Below are positions 45,691 through 55,062 of a stretch of DNA of 64,000 nucleotides, in pieces; position 1 is the first letter of the stretch; every line of letters begins with the position of its first letter. The position numbers were made by a program, and so were the translations under genes. The notes beneath the pieces were generated by a model. The model made no database searches. It had not been told where the DNA came from and worked only from the letters and a program-made list of their open reading frames with translations. The stretch spans positions 62,001 to 126,000 of the forward strand of contig VOPT01000033.1 in the NCBI GenBank assembly GCA_009594865.1, in the 5' to 3' direction. This DNA is from Nitrospira sp. GTDB lineage: Bacteria; Nitrospirota; Nitrospiria; Nitrospirales; Nitrospiraceae.

Positions 45691-47283
45691 TCACAGATCA
45701 TTGCCTGCATAGGACAAATTGAAGCTCTTATTGATCAACGGAAAATCCGGCACGATGTTCCCCAGCGCCGCCCACTGAATGGCCGGCCAATGCACGAAGG
45801 ACGGGTCCCGGACCTTGCATCGGTGAATCCGCCCCTCTTCTGCCGCCATGACGACATACAGGATTTCGCCGCGCCAGCCTTCGACGGCTGATATCGCCCA
45901 CTGGCCGGGCGTCGGAGCCTCAACCGACTGCGTGGTCAGCGGGCCCATCGGCAATTGGCGATGAAGCGCATGGATCAGACGGATCGAATCATGCACTTCA
46001 TCCAGGCGCACCCGCATACGGGCGCGGACATCTCCGTAGCGATAGACAGCCACCGTCGGTTGACACTCGTGATACGCGGCAAATGGCCGATCTCGACGAA
46101 GATCCCGATCGATACCGGACGCGCGGCCCACAACCCCCATGACGGCATGGTCCCACGCGATACCTTCCGACAGCACGCCCGTGCTCTCCAACCGTTCGGT
46201 CAGAGAGGCATTCGCAAAAAGAATTTTTTCAATCCCGGCAAACTCCTGCTCGATGGCATGTAATTCCGCATCGATCTGCGACAACTGCACGCCGGAGAGA
46301 TCCCTCGACACGCCTCCGACCATATTCACCCCCCGCAGAAAACGTGAGCCGGTCAGGCGGTCGTTCAGCTGCATGAGCTGTTCTTTCATCCGGCCGCAGT
46401 GGGCATGCGCCAGGGCATAGGCCGTATCGTTACAGATAGCGCCGACATCGCCGATGTGATTGTGTAACCGCTCGAGCTCCAGAAAAAGACTGCGCAGATA
46501 TCGGGCTCGCGGCGGCACCGTCATCCCCAACAGTGTCTCGACCGCCTGACAATAGGCCACACTATGGCCGACCGAGGTATCGCCTGAGACCCGCTCTGCA
46601 AGCGGCACGGCCTCCGTCAGGCGCTGTTGCTCAAATAGTTTTTCCACCCCGCGATGCTTCCAGAAATGCCGCACTTCGAGTTGCAGGATCGGTTCGCCCG
46701 CCACCGACAACCGGAAATGGCCCGCTTCGATGATGCCTGCGTGGATCGGTCCGACAGGAATTTCGAACACCCCCTCGCCGTGCATTTTCCTGTATGCGTA
46801 TTCTCCCTGCACGCGCTCCAGCAGCTGGTCCCACACAAAGTCCTTCTTCAGTGGATGCGATCCCTTCGGCCAATGTTCATGCCGAACCAACCGCCGCATA
46901 TCCGGATGTCCCACAGGGATCAGGCCGAAGAGATCGCGGATCTCCCGTTCGTACCACTTCGCCGCATGCACCACCGGCGTGATCGACGCAAACTCGCGTT
47001 CGTCCCCTGCGAGATCCACCGACAGCAGCAGCCAGTCTTTCCGTTCCGCCAATGTGAACAGATAACAGATTTCATAACGGGCTTCGCGGGGACGATGATC
47101 GACGGCCCACAACAAGGAGAGCGAGCCGAGCACCTGCGGGTCTGTGTGGATATAGCGGGCGACCGCCGGCACGTCCTGCTTGTGCAGGCGCAGCATCGGC
47201 ACGCCCTGCACCGAGCCGACTTGCATGACAGCCTGTGGAAAAGCCTCCTGCACTCGCGCGACTGCGGTCTGGCCATCCGGCAT
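45691..47283 (-). CDS. HyfG-like NuoCD-type large subunit lacking nickel ligands
   Basis: A 530-residue fusion of a NuoC-like N-terminal part (about 1-170, EREIRDLFGLIPVGHPDMRRL) and a NuoD/hydrogenase-large-subunit part. At the first metal-binding site hydrogenases have CGxC followed by H; here the text is RVSGDTSVGHS, with no cysteines. At the second site hydrogenases have DPCxxC; here it is RDPSFVHW. So the [NiFe] site cannot form. This is the hallmark of energy-converting-hydrogenase-related (Ehr) complexes. The start at ATG 47283 fits the NuoC-like beginning. Confidence 0.88.
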   Translation of the reverse strand: MPDGQTAVARVQEAFPQAVMQVGSVQGVPMLRLHKQDVPAVARYIHTDPQVLGSLSLLWAVDHRPREARYEICYLFTLAERKDWLLLSVDLAGDEREFASITPVVHAAKWYEREIRDLFGLIPVGHPDMRRLVRHEHWPKGSHPLKKDFVWDQLLERVQGEYAYRKMHGEGVFEIPVGPIHAGIIEAGHFRLSVAGEPILQLEVRHFWKHRGVEKLFEQQRLTEAVPLAERVSGDTSVGHSVAYCQAVETLLGMTVPPRARYLRSLFLELERLHNHIGDVGAICNDTAYALAHAHCGRMKEQLMQLNDRLTGSRFLRGVNMVGGVSRDLSGVQLSQIDAELHAIEQEFAGIEKILFANASLTERLESTGVLSEGIAWDHAVMGVVGRASGIDRDLRRDRPFAAYHECQPTVAVYRYGDVRARMRVRLDEVHDSIRLIHALHRQLPMGPLTTQSVEAPTPGQWAISAVEGWRGEILYVVMAAEEGRIHRCKVRDPSFVHWPAIQWAALGNIVPDFPLINKSFNLSYAGNDL

Positions 47284-47288
47284 CGAGG

Positions 47289-48821
47289 TCACCTCACCAC
47301 AATCACGTGGACGGCCCTGGTCACCAATGTCCGCAACGACTCGGGAATCATGACGCTCAAGCCAACCAACGCCGCGATCATGGCCAAGACCGGCACATGG
47401 CCGACAGTCCAGCGTTCGCCCCGAGTGATCCCGTCTTGCGGAGTGCCCCACACCATCGCGCCGATGCGCGCCATCATGCCACCGAACAGGACGACGCCGA
47501 AAAATAAAAAGACGCCGACGAGACCAAGACTCCGCATTTCATCCGAGACCGTCACCGCCACGAATCGACCGACATGCATCGTATCGGACGCAAAATTCTG
47601 GGCGGAGAGTGCCGACACGACCAACAACTCGCTCACGAACGGCGAAAAGGGAGGCAGCCCGACCAGGGCAAACCCGGCCGCAAGGGTCGCCACTGCCGTA
47701 ATCGGTTGCGACCTGGCGAGCCCTCGTACATTCTCGATTTCCAACGAGTCGTATCGCCGATGGATATTGCCCGCGGCAAAAAATGCCAGCGCCTTGGCCA
47801 ATGCATGATTGAGCAAATGAAACAGGCCCCCGAAAGTGCCGACCAACCCGCCTACTCCAAACCCGAGCATGGCCAGCCCCATATGCTCAATGCTCGAATA
47901 GGCAAACAGCCGCTTGTAATTGTGCTGAAGGAGAATGAACAGCGAGGCCACCACAAACGACACGAACCCGAACGTGAGCAGCAGATTACCGGTAAACTGA
48001 GGCGGGAGCGCCTGGTCGACGAGCGCCTTACTGCGCAGCACCGTATACACCGCCACCGTTTCCAGCACCCCGGCCAACATCGCCGCAACCGGTGCGGGCG
48101 CTTCCGTGTAGGCATCCGGCAACCAGGTATGCATGGGTACCAAGCCGACCTTCGTGCCGTACCCGACGAGAATGAAGAGAAACGCCAGCTTGAGGACGTT
48201 CGGATCCAACCGATCCGCTACCCCGATCAGGTCGGTCACGTTCAACGCCGAACTGGCATCGCCGAGCACCCGCACCGACGAGTAATAGGTGAGCACGACG
48301 CCGAACAGGGCGAGCGCGATCCCCACCGAGCAGAGAATCAAATATTTCCAGCCGGCTTCCAGGGATTCCTTGCGTCGGAAAAAGGCGATCAGGAAAGTCG
48401 TGGCCAGCGTCGTGCCCTCCACCGCTACCCATTGCACGCCCAGGCTATTGGCCATCGTCGCGGCCACCATGGCGAACAGAAACATATGAAACAGGAAGAA
48501 GAAGACCCCCAGGTGCTTCGGTGCGATCACGCCCCTGGCGACCTGCTCATCCATATACGACCACATGTACAGCGAGCAGGACAGTCCGATGGCCGTGATG
48601 ATGATGAGAATAAAATCCGACAACGCATCCACATACACGAGCGAACCCAACGTCGTGACCGATCCTTCTGCCAACACCCGTTTGGTCAAGAAGGTCTCGG
48701 CGACGGCTAATCCCAGCATGGTCGCAAAATTGACGGCGTGCAGCAGCCGCGCACGATGGATCACCAGGCTCAGCAACCCGGCGAGAACCGGCCCTGCCAA
48801 CAATACGATCACCGGCCACAT
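47289..48821 (-). CDS. HyfF-like antiporter-type membrane subunit
   Basis: A 510-residue polytopic protein of the NuoL/M/N-MrpD family, about 14 transmembrane helices. Key residues for ion pumping are in place: the Lys in KVGLVPMHTWLPDAYTEAP and the histidine-rich HLLNHALAKAL with a further Lys. It is homologous to HyfF of hydrogenase-4. The start of hyfG lies 5 nt after its stop. Confidence 0.9.
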   Translation of the reverse strand: MWPVIVLLAGPVLAGLLSLVIHRARLLHAVNFATMLGLAVAETFLTKRVLAEGSVTTLGSLVYVDALSDFILIIITAIGLSCSLYMWSYMDEQVARGVIAPKHLGVFFFLFHMFLFAMVAATMANSLGVQWVAVEGTTLATTFLIAFFRRKESLEAGWKYLILCSVGIALALFGVVLTYYSSVRVLGDASSALNVTDLIGVADRLDPNVLKLAFLFILVGYGTKVGLVPMHTWLPDAYTEAPAPVAAMLAGVLETVAVYTVLRSKALVDQALPPQFTGNLLLTFGFVSFVVASLFILLQHNYKRLFAYSSIEHMGLAMLGFGVGGLVGTFGGLFHLLNHALAKALAFFAAGNIHRRYDSLEIENVRGLARSQPITAVATLAAGFALVGLPPFSPFVSELLVVSALSAQNFASDTMHVGRFVAVTVSDEMRSLGLVGVFLFFGVVLFGGMMARIGAMVWGTPQDGITRGERWTVGHVPVLAMIAALVGLSVMIPESLRTLVTRAVHVIVVR

Positions 48822-48857
48822 GGGACACCTGTTCGCGAGTACTCCATCATCACATCG

Positions 48858-49523
48858 TTATTCCTTCAACACTGTTAATTCGCTCGTATCCACGCTATCG
48901 AAGGCATCCTGCAGCCGATGGGTGTAAATGCCCGCGATCAGGCCCGCCACGAGCACGTCAAAAAACACGCCTAACTCGACGATCAACGGCATGCCATAGG
49001 CTGCTGCCGTCGTTCCCAGGAAGACGCCGTTCTCCATCACCAGAAACCCGACCATTTGCGTCACGGCTTTCTTCCGGGCGATCATCGTGAACAATCCGAT
49101 CAAGATGATGGCGAGAGCCAGGGCCAGGGAATCGCGAGTCAGGAGATACCCTAGCGGAATAATGGGCTGCGTGATAAAAAATGCCACCACCACAAGTCCG
49201 CCGCAGATCAGCAGCCCGGCCGGAATGTTGATGTTCATGACGAGTTCCCGTGACACATTCAGCCGTTCGATGACCTTTCGAAGAATGCGCGGCAACACGA
49301 TCACTTTGATGACCACCGTCAGGGCCGCGGCTAGATAGATGTGCCGGTGCCCGGTCAGGAAGGCGACCAGCGCCGCGGTGGTCGCCAAAAAGAACGACTG
49401 CAACGCGAACAGATCGACGCAGGCCGAGAGCCGCCGCTGCGCCACGATGGCGAAGCAACTCAACAGGAGCAATACTGAGCAGAGATCGACGAGCTGCGAT
49501 CCAAGCTGTGTGGATTCCGACAT
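48858..49523 (-). CDS. HyfE-like membrane subunit
   Basis: A 221-residue membrane protein with six to seven helices, the NuoK-type HyfE subunit: QSFFLATTAALVAFLTGHRHIYLAAALTVVIKVI, with a FLVMENGVFLG motif that contains the conserved glutamate. The ATG at 49523 is used; the longer frame to 49637 lies mostly in hyfC-like sequence. It sits 4 nt after the hyfC-like stop. Confidence 0.88.
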   Translation of the reverse strand: MSESTQLGSQLVDLCSVLLLLSCFAIVAQRRLSACVDLFALQSFFLATTAALVAFLTGHRHIYLAAALTVVIKVIVLPRILRKVIERLNVSRELVMNINIPAGLLICGGLVVVAFFITQPIIPLGYLLTRDSLALALAIILIGLFTMIARKKAVTQMVGFLVMENGVFLGTTAAAYGMPLIVELGVFFDVLVAGLIAGIYTHRLQDAFDSVDTSELTVLKE

Positions 49524-49527
49524 CGCC

Positions 49528-50496
49528 TTACCCTCGCAACGTGTAGAAGAATACCAAGGCGAGCAGCGCCAGGATGAAGGCTGAACCGAGCAGTTCCGGC
49601 ACACGAAACAGCCGCAACTTCGCGAACATCGATTCAATCACCCCGATGATGACCGCCAACCCCGTCACTTTGACGATATACACTGCCACGCCAGTCGCCA
49701 AGGCTAATGGCGTCGCCTCCGTCGCAATCCCCCACGGCGCGAACACGTTGACGAGCAACGTCAGGAACACCAGCAGCTTGATTCCCGCCGCCCACTCCAT
49801 CAACGCCAGGTACCGGCCGGAGTATTCCAGCAACATGGCCTCATGGATCATCGTCAGCTCCAGATGCGTTGCCGGATTGTCCACCGGCACGCGCCCGGTC
49901 TCCGCCAAGGTCACGATAAACATCGCGGCCAGAGCCATGAGGTGGGCGGGCGGCGCCAGCACCATGCCTTCCAGCAACGCCGACTGGTGCACGATCGTAC
50001 TCAGATTGGTCGACCCGGCCGTCAGGGCAATGGCCAGGATCGACAGAATCATCGCCGGTTCGGCCAGCGTCGCCACAATGGCCTCTCGACTGCTCCCCAT
50101 TCCGCCAAACGCCGATCCGGCGTCCAAGCCGGCCAAAATCAGGAAAAACGTCCCCAAGGCCAGCAGATACACCAGCGCAATAATGTTGCCGGCAAAATTG
50201 AGCGGCGTGTGGGAGATGAACACCGGCATCAACAGCCCGGCCGCCACCGTCGACGCGAAGACAATGTAGGGCGCAGCCGTAAAAATCCACGAGGTGGTGG
50301 AGGAGATCACCGGTTGTTTGTCGAACAGCTTGGCCAAATCGGCATAGGGCTGCAACAGACTCGCACCACGACGGCATTGAAGACGGGCGTTGACTTTCCG
50401 GATCACGCCGACGATGAACGGAGAGAGGGCGAGCAGCATGATGAGCTGCATGACGACGAACCCGATCTGAAGCATCACCTGCACGTCTGTCTTCAC
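49528..50496 (-). CDS. HyfC-like NuoH-type membrane subunit
   Basis: A 322-residue membrane protein with about eight helices, homologous to NuoH/HyfC, which links the peripheral arm to the pumping modules. Conserved blocks are MGSSREAIVATLAEPA and AETGRVPVDNPATHLELTMIHEAM, the quinone/coupling-site region. It lies in the same order as in the hyf operon. Confidence 0.92.
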   Translation of the reverse strand: MKTDVQVMLQIGFVVMQLIMLLALSPFIVGVIRKVNARLQCRRGASLLQPYADLAKLFDKQPVISSTTSWIFTAAPYIVFASTVAAGLLMPVFISHTPLNFAGNIIALVYLLALGTFFLILAGLDAGSAFGGMGSSREAIVATLAEPAMILSILAIALTAGSTNLSTIVHQSALLEGMVLAPPAHLMALAAMFIVTLAETGRVPVDNPATHLELTMIHEAMLLEYSGRYLALMEWAAGIKLLVFLTLLVNVFAPWGIATEATPLALATGVAVYIVKVTGLAVIIGVIESMFAKLRLFRVPELLGSAFILALLALVFFYTLRG

Positions 50497-50547
50497 CCGT
50501 CCCCTTACTGACGGCTCGTCACTGTGGACGTCCTCTTCTGTCAGAAG

Positions 50548-52572
50548 CTACCCTGCCCAGAGCAACAACAGCACCAGCGTCACAAAAATATAGGTCAGGT
50601 AGAGATGGAGGCTGCCGGCCTGAATGACGCGCAGACGCTCCGCCGCTCCCAGCAGCGCGGTGACGACCGGCCGGTACAGATACTGTTCGATGAGCGGCTC
50701 AATGGTACTGTGGAATCGCTGATGCCGGATGAAGTACTTCGACTGCTCCAGAAATTCTTGCTCCAACTTCACCGTCGGCTGATAGATCGTCTCGAACACC
50801 TGCTTGATCGGTTGCACGAAGCCGGTCGCGGTATATTCCATCCGCGGCGTGAGCGGCAGGCCACATCCCCATGTTTTGGAATAACGCGCCGGCGTCTTCT
50901 TCCTGAGCAGCCGGGCGATCGCCAGTCCCAGCCCAGCGGCACCGACGAGCAATGCCGCCAGAACCGGCGTCGAAATACTGGAGAATTCCACCGTCACCGG
51001 CGCGACCACCCATCCATCGAGCGCCAACACTTTTCCGCTGATCGTCACTCCCGTGAACGGAGCGGTCACCCGATCCAACAGGGGAACGACCAGCATGGGC
51101 GCTAGGCCCAACAGCCCACAGCTCGTCGCCAGGAAGCCCATCCCGATTCGCATCGATACCGGCACTTCCACGGCATGCCGGGCCTGAGGGCTGCGGGGCT
51201 GCGCCAGAAACGAGAGGCCGAAGGCTTTTGCAAAACAGGCCAACCCCAGTGCGCCCGTCAGCGCGAGAATCGCGGCGACAATCGGCAACATGAGCTTCAG
51301 AAATAACGTCGGCAACTGCACGCTAAGAAACAGGCTCTGAAAGATCAACCATTCGCTGACAAAGCCGCTGGTGGGCGGAAGCGCCGCAATCGACACGGCC
51401 CCGATCAGGAAACAGAGCCCGGTCCAGGGCATGCGCCTGAGCAGGCCCCCGTACTGCTCGATGTTTCTCGTGTGCGTCGCGAACAGCAGCGACCCGGCTC
51501 CGAGGAAGAGCAGCGCTTTGAATGCCGCGTGATTGATGGTGTGGTAGAGTCCGGCGAGCAATCCCAGCGCGGCCAGTTCGTCCAGGCCATAGGTGTGAAA
51601 TATCATCCCTGCGCCGATCCCCAACAGAATAATCCCGACGTTTTCCACACTCGAGAATGCGAGCAGGCTTTTCAAGTCGTGTTCCATGAGTGCATACATG
51701 ACGCCCAGGAGCGCGGACACCGCGCCGACGCTCAGCACCGTAAAACCCCACCACCAGGGGAACTGTCCCTCCAAAAAATCGAAGTACACCCGGATCAACC
51801 CGTAAATCGCCGTTTTGATCATCACGCCCGACATCAACGCGGAGATGTGAGACGGCGCCGCCGGATGTGCGTAGGGCAACCAGACGTGCAACGGGACAAT
51901 ACCGGCCTTCGCGCCGAAGCCGATCAATGCCGTGAAAAAGGCGATCGATCGCAAGCCTTCGGGCAACCGCTGGTCAGGATGCCGAAACGCTTCAAAAGAG
52001 AAGGAACCGGATTCTTGAGCAAAGAGCAGGAATGTCAGAATGATGAAGGCCGTTCCGGCATGCGTCATGATCAGATAGAACAGCCCGGCCTCACGCACGC
52101 CGCGCCGCTCATGCTCCGTCACCACCAGAACGTAAGACAGCAGGGACATCACTTCCCAGACGATGAGGAAGAAGAACCCGTTGTCGGCCAGGACCACCAG
52201 GGTCATGGAGAGCAAGAATCCATTGAGGAGGGAACCGAGCAGGCCGACCGATACGCGACCGGTGAACTCGCGCACATAGCCATAGGCGTACATCGAGGCG
52301 GCCAGCCCGACCAGTGAAATAGTCAGGACGAAAAACGCCGCCAGCGGATCAAGGCGCAGCGCACACGTGAGATAGGGGATGTTAGAGGGAACGGAAATCG
52401 TCAGTGGTTGGGCCGCGAAGAGTCCGCCAAGCCCCAGGGCAATGCCGGCCGAGCCGCCCGCAGCGGCACTACTATGGGCCAGACTATTCTGAAGATGCGG
52501 GCGTGATGTGCAAAGGGGAAGCAGCCCCCCGAGGAGGTAACAGCCGAGAAGGACGGTCAGGAGGGTGGTCAT
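50548..52572 (-). CDS. HyfB-like NuoL-type antiporter subunit
   Basis: A 674-residue membrane protein with 14-16 helices. Antiporter residues are clear: the Glu in VWEVMSLLSYVLV, the Lys in KAGIVPLHVWLPYAHPAAP, and the Lys in MIKTAIYG. It is homologous to HyfB and NuoL, the likely ion-translocating end. It is the first gene of the six-gene operon; its promoter region (52573-52818) holds TTGACA on the minus strand but no clear -10. Confidence 0.9.
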   Translation of the reverse strand: MTTLLTVLLGCYLLGGLLPLCTSRPHLQNSLAHSSAAAGGSAGIALGLGGLFAAQPLTISVPSNIPYLTCALRLDPLAAFFVLTISLVGLAASMYAYGYVREFTGRVSVGLLGSLLNGFLLSMTLVVLADNGFFFLIVWEVMSLLSYVLVVTEHERRGVREAGLFYLIMTHAGTAFIILTFLLFAQESGSFSFEAFRHPDQRLPEGLRSIAFFTALIGFGAKAGIVPLHVWLPYAHPAAPSHISALMSGVMIKTAIYGLIRVYFDFLEGQFPWWWGFTVLSVGAVSALLGVMYALMEHDLKSLLAFSSVENVGIILLGIGAGMIFHTYGLDELAALGLLAGLYHTINHAAFKALLFLGAGSLLFATHTRNIEQYGGLLRRMPWTGLCFLIGAVSIAALPPTSGFVSEWLIFQSLFLSVQLPTLFLKLMLPIVAAILALTGALGLACFAKAFGLSFLAQPRSPQARHAVEVPVSMRIGMGFLATSCGLLGLAPMLVVPLLDRVTAPFTGVTISGKVLALDGWVVAPVTVEFSSISTPVLAALLVGAAGLGLAIARLLRKKTPARYSKTWGCGLPLTPRMEYTATGFVQPIKQVFETIYQPTVKLEQEFLEQSKYFIRHQRFHSTIEPLIEQYLYRPVVTALLGAAERLRVIQAGSLHLYLTYIFVTLVLLLLWAG

Positions 52573-52818
52573 TACGACACTACCCTCACTCCACGCAGCA
52601 TCGCGATGCTCACCGAATCATCAAGAGACACGTCAGCTCTTGCAGTTGTCAAAGTACAAGTGAAACGAATGCCGTATCACCTCTTCATTTATCACCTTCT
52701 TGGCCGCTGCGCAACGTATCCGCCGTGAAGGACGCGCTGATGCCAGATCGACTCACGTCAACTGTAGGAGAATCTGTCGCGACGGGGGAAGGAGACTGAC
52801 GGCAAGGCAACTGAGAGG

Positions 52819-53352
52819 TTATTGGCCTGCCTGTCCCAGCACACACCACAATCGCCGGGTGCCGGATTTCTGATCGGTCACCGCCTGACCGAAAAAGAAA
52901 CTTTGCTGCCAGGCCACGATGTCGTCCTTGGGATGGGGTGTGGAAGTCCAGTAGATGCCGGACTTGATATTGTGGAAAGGATGGCCTGCCGGTAGCGAAG
53001 GATCCTGCTGCTCGAGATCGACCAAAGTCTTGATTTCATCAATGCTCGGCGCGCGCCAGCCCTGCGTTCCACCGACGGTTTTCGTCGCGCAGCGCGCAAC
53101 GGAGCGGTCCCACACATCAAAAATGTAATCCGGCTCACGCTCCCAGATGAGGCCGCTCGCCGAGTCTTTCACCGCCTCGCCATTCAACACCAACGTAAAC
53201 CGCGAGGCACTCTCTTCCGCATGAAGCATATCCATTGGGAAGCCGGCCCACAGAACACAGCAGCAGGCGGACATTCGGCAGAGCATCCAGGCGAGTGACA
53301 TGCCCGGGAGTGTGCCTGATGTCTCCAAGGTTTTCAAGAATAGGGTCGTCAT
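52819..53352 (-). CDS. DUF1566 domain exported protein
   Basis: A 177-residue protein with a signal peptide and the DUF1566 (Lcl C-terminal) pattern: SGLIWEREPD, GWRAPSIDEIKTLVD, IYWTSTPHPKDDIVAW, and a final RRLWCVLG. The domain is found in exported or surface proteins with no firm function. It is the last gene of an operon of two membrane metalloprotease-like proteins and an HTH-MBL protein, starting 9 nt after the upstream stop. Confidence 0.75.
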   Translation of the reverse strand: MTTLFLKTLETSGTLPGMSLAWMLCRMSACCCVLWAGFPMDMLHAEESASRFTLVLNGEAVKDSASGLIWEREPDYIFDVWDRSVARCATKTVGGTQGWRAPSIDEIKTLVDLEQQDPSLPAGHPFHNIKSGIYWTSTPHPKDDIVAWQQSFFFGQAVTDQKSGTRRLWCVLGQAGQ

Positions 53353-53361
53353 CGGACGTGC

Positions 53362-54087
53362 CTACCAGTCCAACCGCCGATATTGCCGCCGGAGCAACAC
53401 CGCTCCCCACAGCAACGAGCTCAGCATCAGCACCGTACCGATGCCATACGAGAGATGCGCGAGGCGATGGTCATATTGCAGCCACCCCAACATCGTGAGG
53501 AGATTGTTCCAGTCGTGCGCATCCACCTCTTTGCCGGTAAATCCGCCGAGCAGAATCAGATCCATGGCCCGGGCATCGTTGATATAGGGCGCGACATCCA
53601 TAAAATTTTCCGCTGTCCACCAGAGCGCCACCGAACCGCCGAACGGGTCACGCGTCTTGACGAGAAAGGTGCCGAGACAGATCAACGGCATGAGGATCTG
53701 CCCGAGACTACCGCCGAGAATCATCATGAAGCGTCCGAAGGGCATGAAGAGCAAGTGCCCGGCCTCATGAAACGGCAGATTAATCAGATGCAGGAAGGAT
53801 TCGCCCGTGTAATTCGTCTCGAGCGGGATGGCGATCAAACGCCAGCCCCACCAAGCTAACAAGGCGAACATCAGCACGCGTCCCGCGAAGTAAAAGGGAT
53901 TGACCGACTCCTCCGTAATGAGGAACCAGTCCTTGGCGAGGCGTGCCCGAGACGATTCGTCAACCGGCGTGGGTAGCACCGCAGCCGGAGGTGGCAGCCG
54001 GTGCATCTTCGCGAAGATGATGCCGCAGCGTACGCAGTCTGCGTTTCCGTCGTCCTGTTCCCATCCACATTTTGGACAGTGCATCAC
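53362..54087 (-). CDS. Zinc-ribbon membrane protein with HEAGH motif
   Basis: A 241-residue protein. Residues 1-30 form a zinc ribbon (CPKCGWEQDDGNADCVRCG). The rest has four to five helices and the metalloprotease-like motif LPFHEAGHLLFMPFG, followed by ILGGSLGQILMPLICL. HEAGH fits the M50 zinc-peptidase signature HExxH, but the second-half motif of site-2 proteases is not evident, so activity is uncertain. It directly follows a bona fide M50 gene with no gap. Confidence 0.7.
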   Translation of the reverse strand: MMHCPKCGWEQDDGNADCVRCGIIFAKMHRLPPPAAVLPTPVDESSRARLAKDWFLITEESVNPFYFAGRVLMFALLAWWGWRLIAIPLETNYTGESFLHLINLPFHEAGHLLFMPFGRFMMILGGSLGQILMPLICLGTFLVKTRDPFGGSVALWWTAENFMDVAPYINDARAMDLILLGGFTGKEVDAHDWNNLLTMLGWLQYDHRLAHLSYGIGTVLMLSSLLWGAVLLRRQYRRLDW

Positions 54088-55050
54088 TCAGCGCAGAATG
54101 AACGGTTCCCAGGAGAAGGTCACGGCAAAAATAACCAGGGCCAGCCACCCGATCAGCACACGGGTAGTGCCCAGATCCCGGCCGGGGTTTCGCACCGGCG
54201 GATGCGCCAAGCCCATCATGCCGGCCAACCCCACCCACAAAAACCACCCTTTCCAGCCAAGCCAACCGAACACCATCAGGATGGGAATGAGCGCAACCGC
54301 CACACTGCGCTGCCGCTCTCCCAATAAGGCATAGGCGACGTGCCCGCCGTCGAGTTGGCCGATCGGCAAGAGATTGAGCGAGGTGATGAAGAGTCCGAAC
54401 CAAGCGGCAAATCCGACTGGATGCAGGATCACATCCGCGGTCGGCGCCAAGGGACCGATCACGACCCAGGACGCGAATTGAAGCAACAATGGTTCGCCCA
54501 AGTGCATGCCGTAATTGCCTTGGATCGGCACCACCGTCGACAGCCGGAGCCCGATCACAAGGGCGATCACCGCGACGACAAACCCGGCGATCGGACCGGC
54601 GACGCCGATATCGAACAACGCCCGGCGGTCCGTCAGGGGCGCGCGCATGCGAATAATCGCCCCGAAGGTGCCCACGAAATGCGGCAGGCCGGGGATGAAC
54701 AACGGTAGGGAAGTCGGCACGCCATGCAAACGCGAGAACACATAGTGGCCCAGTTCATGGGTGACGAGAATGCCTAGCAGCGTCGCGGCAAAGGGGATCC
54801 CCTTCCATAACGAGCCGGAATCGTCGACCAGAAAGTCCCACGGGCCGACCAGAGGATTCGTGTTCGTTTGATACGCGCCGGCCCAGACGACGGTAAACAG
54901 GGTGAGGGCAAACAGGATGGCCGGGAGCACAAAGGCGGAAAAGGGCGGACGCTCTTCCTGGACCCATTCGTCTTCTTCGGCCTCTTCCAATGAAGAGGCC
55001 GTCACTTCACCCGAAGACCGGTTGTGACCCGACTCGTCCCGGTTCATCAC
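54088..55050 (-). CDS. Site-2 protease family (M50) membrane metalloprotease
   Basis: A 320-residue membrane protein with about six to seven helices. The active site has VTHELGHYVFSRLHGV (HExxH) and a partner NLLPIGQLDGGHVAYAL (the LDG motif), giving a complete M50 site. Such enzymes cut within membranes, often in regulated proteolysis of anti-sigma factors. The N-terminal 40 residues are acidic. It starts 12 nt after the HTH-MBL gene. Confidence 0.88.
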   Translation of the reverse strand: MMNRDESGHNRSSGEVTASSLEEAEEDEWVQEERPPFSAFVLPAILFALTLFTVVWAGAYQTNTNPLVGPWDFLVDDSGSLWKGIPFAATLLGILVTHELGHYVFSRLHGVPTSLPLFIPGLPHFVGTFGAIIRMRAPLTDRRALFDIGVAGPIAGFVVAVIALVIGLRLSTVVPIQGNYGMHLGEPLLLQFASWVVIGPLAPTADVILHPVGFAAWFGLFITSLNLLPIGQLDGGHVAYALLGERQRSVAVALIPILMVFGWLGWKGWFLWVGLAGMMGLAHPPVRNPGRDLGTTRVLIGWLALVIFAVTFSWEPFILR

Positions 55051-55062
55051 AGGCCTCTGGCG

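Noticed and set aside
45691-47283. A functional [NiFe] hydrogenase large subunit
   Set aside because: Both CxxC nickel-ligand pairs are replaced (VSGDTS and DPSFVHW), so it cannot be a hydrogenase despite the strong family match.
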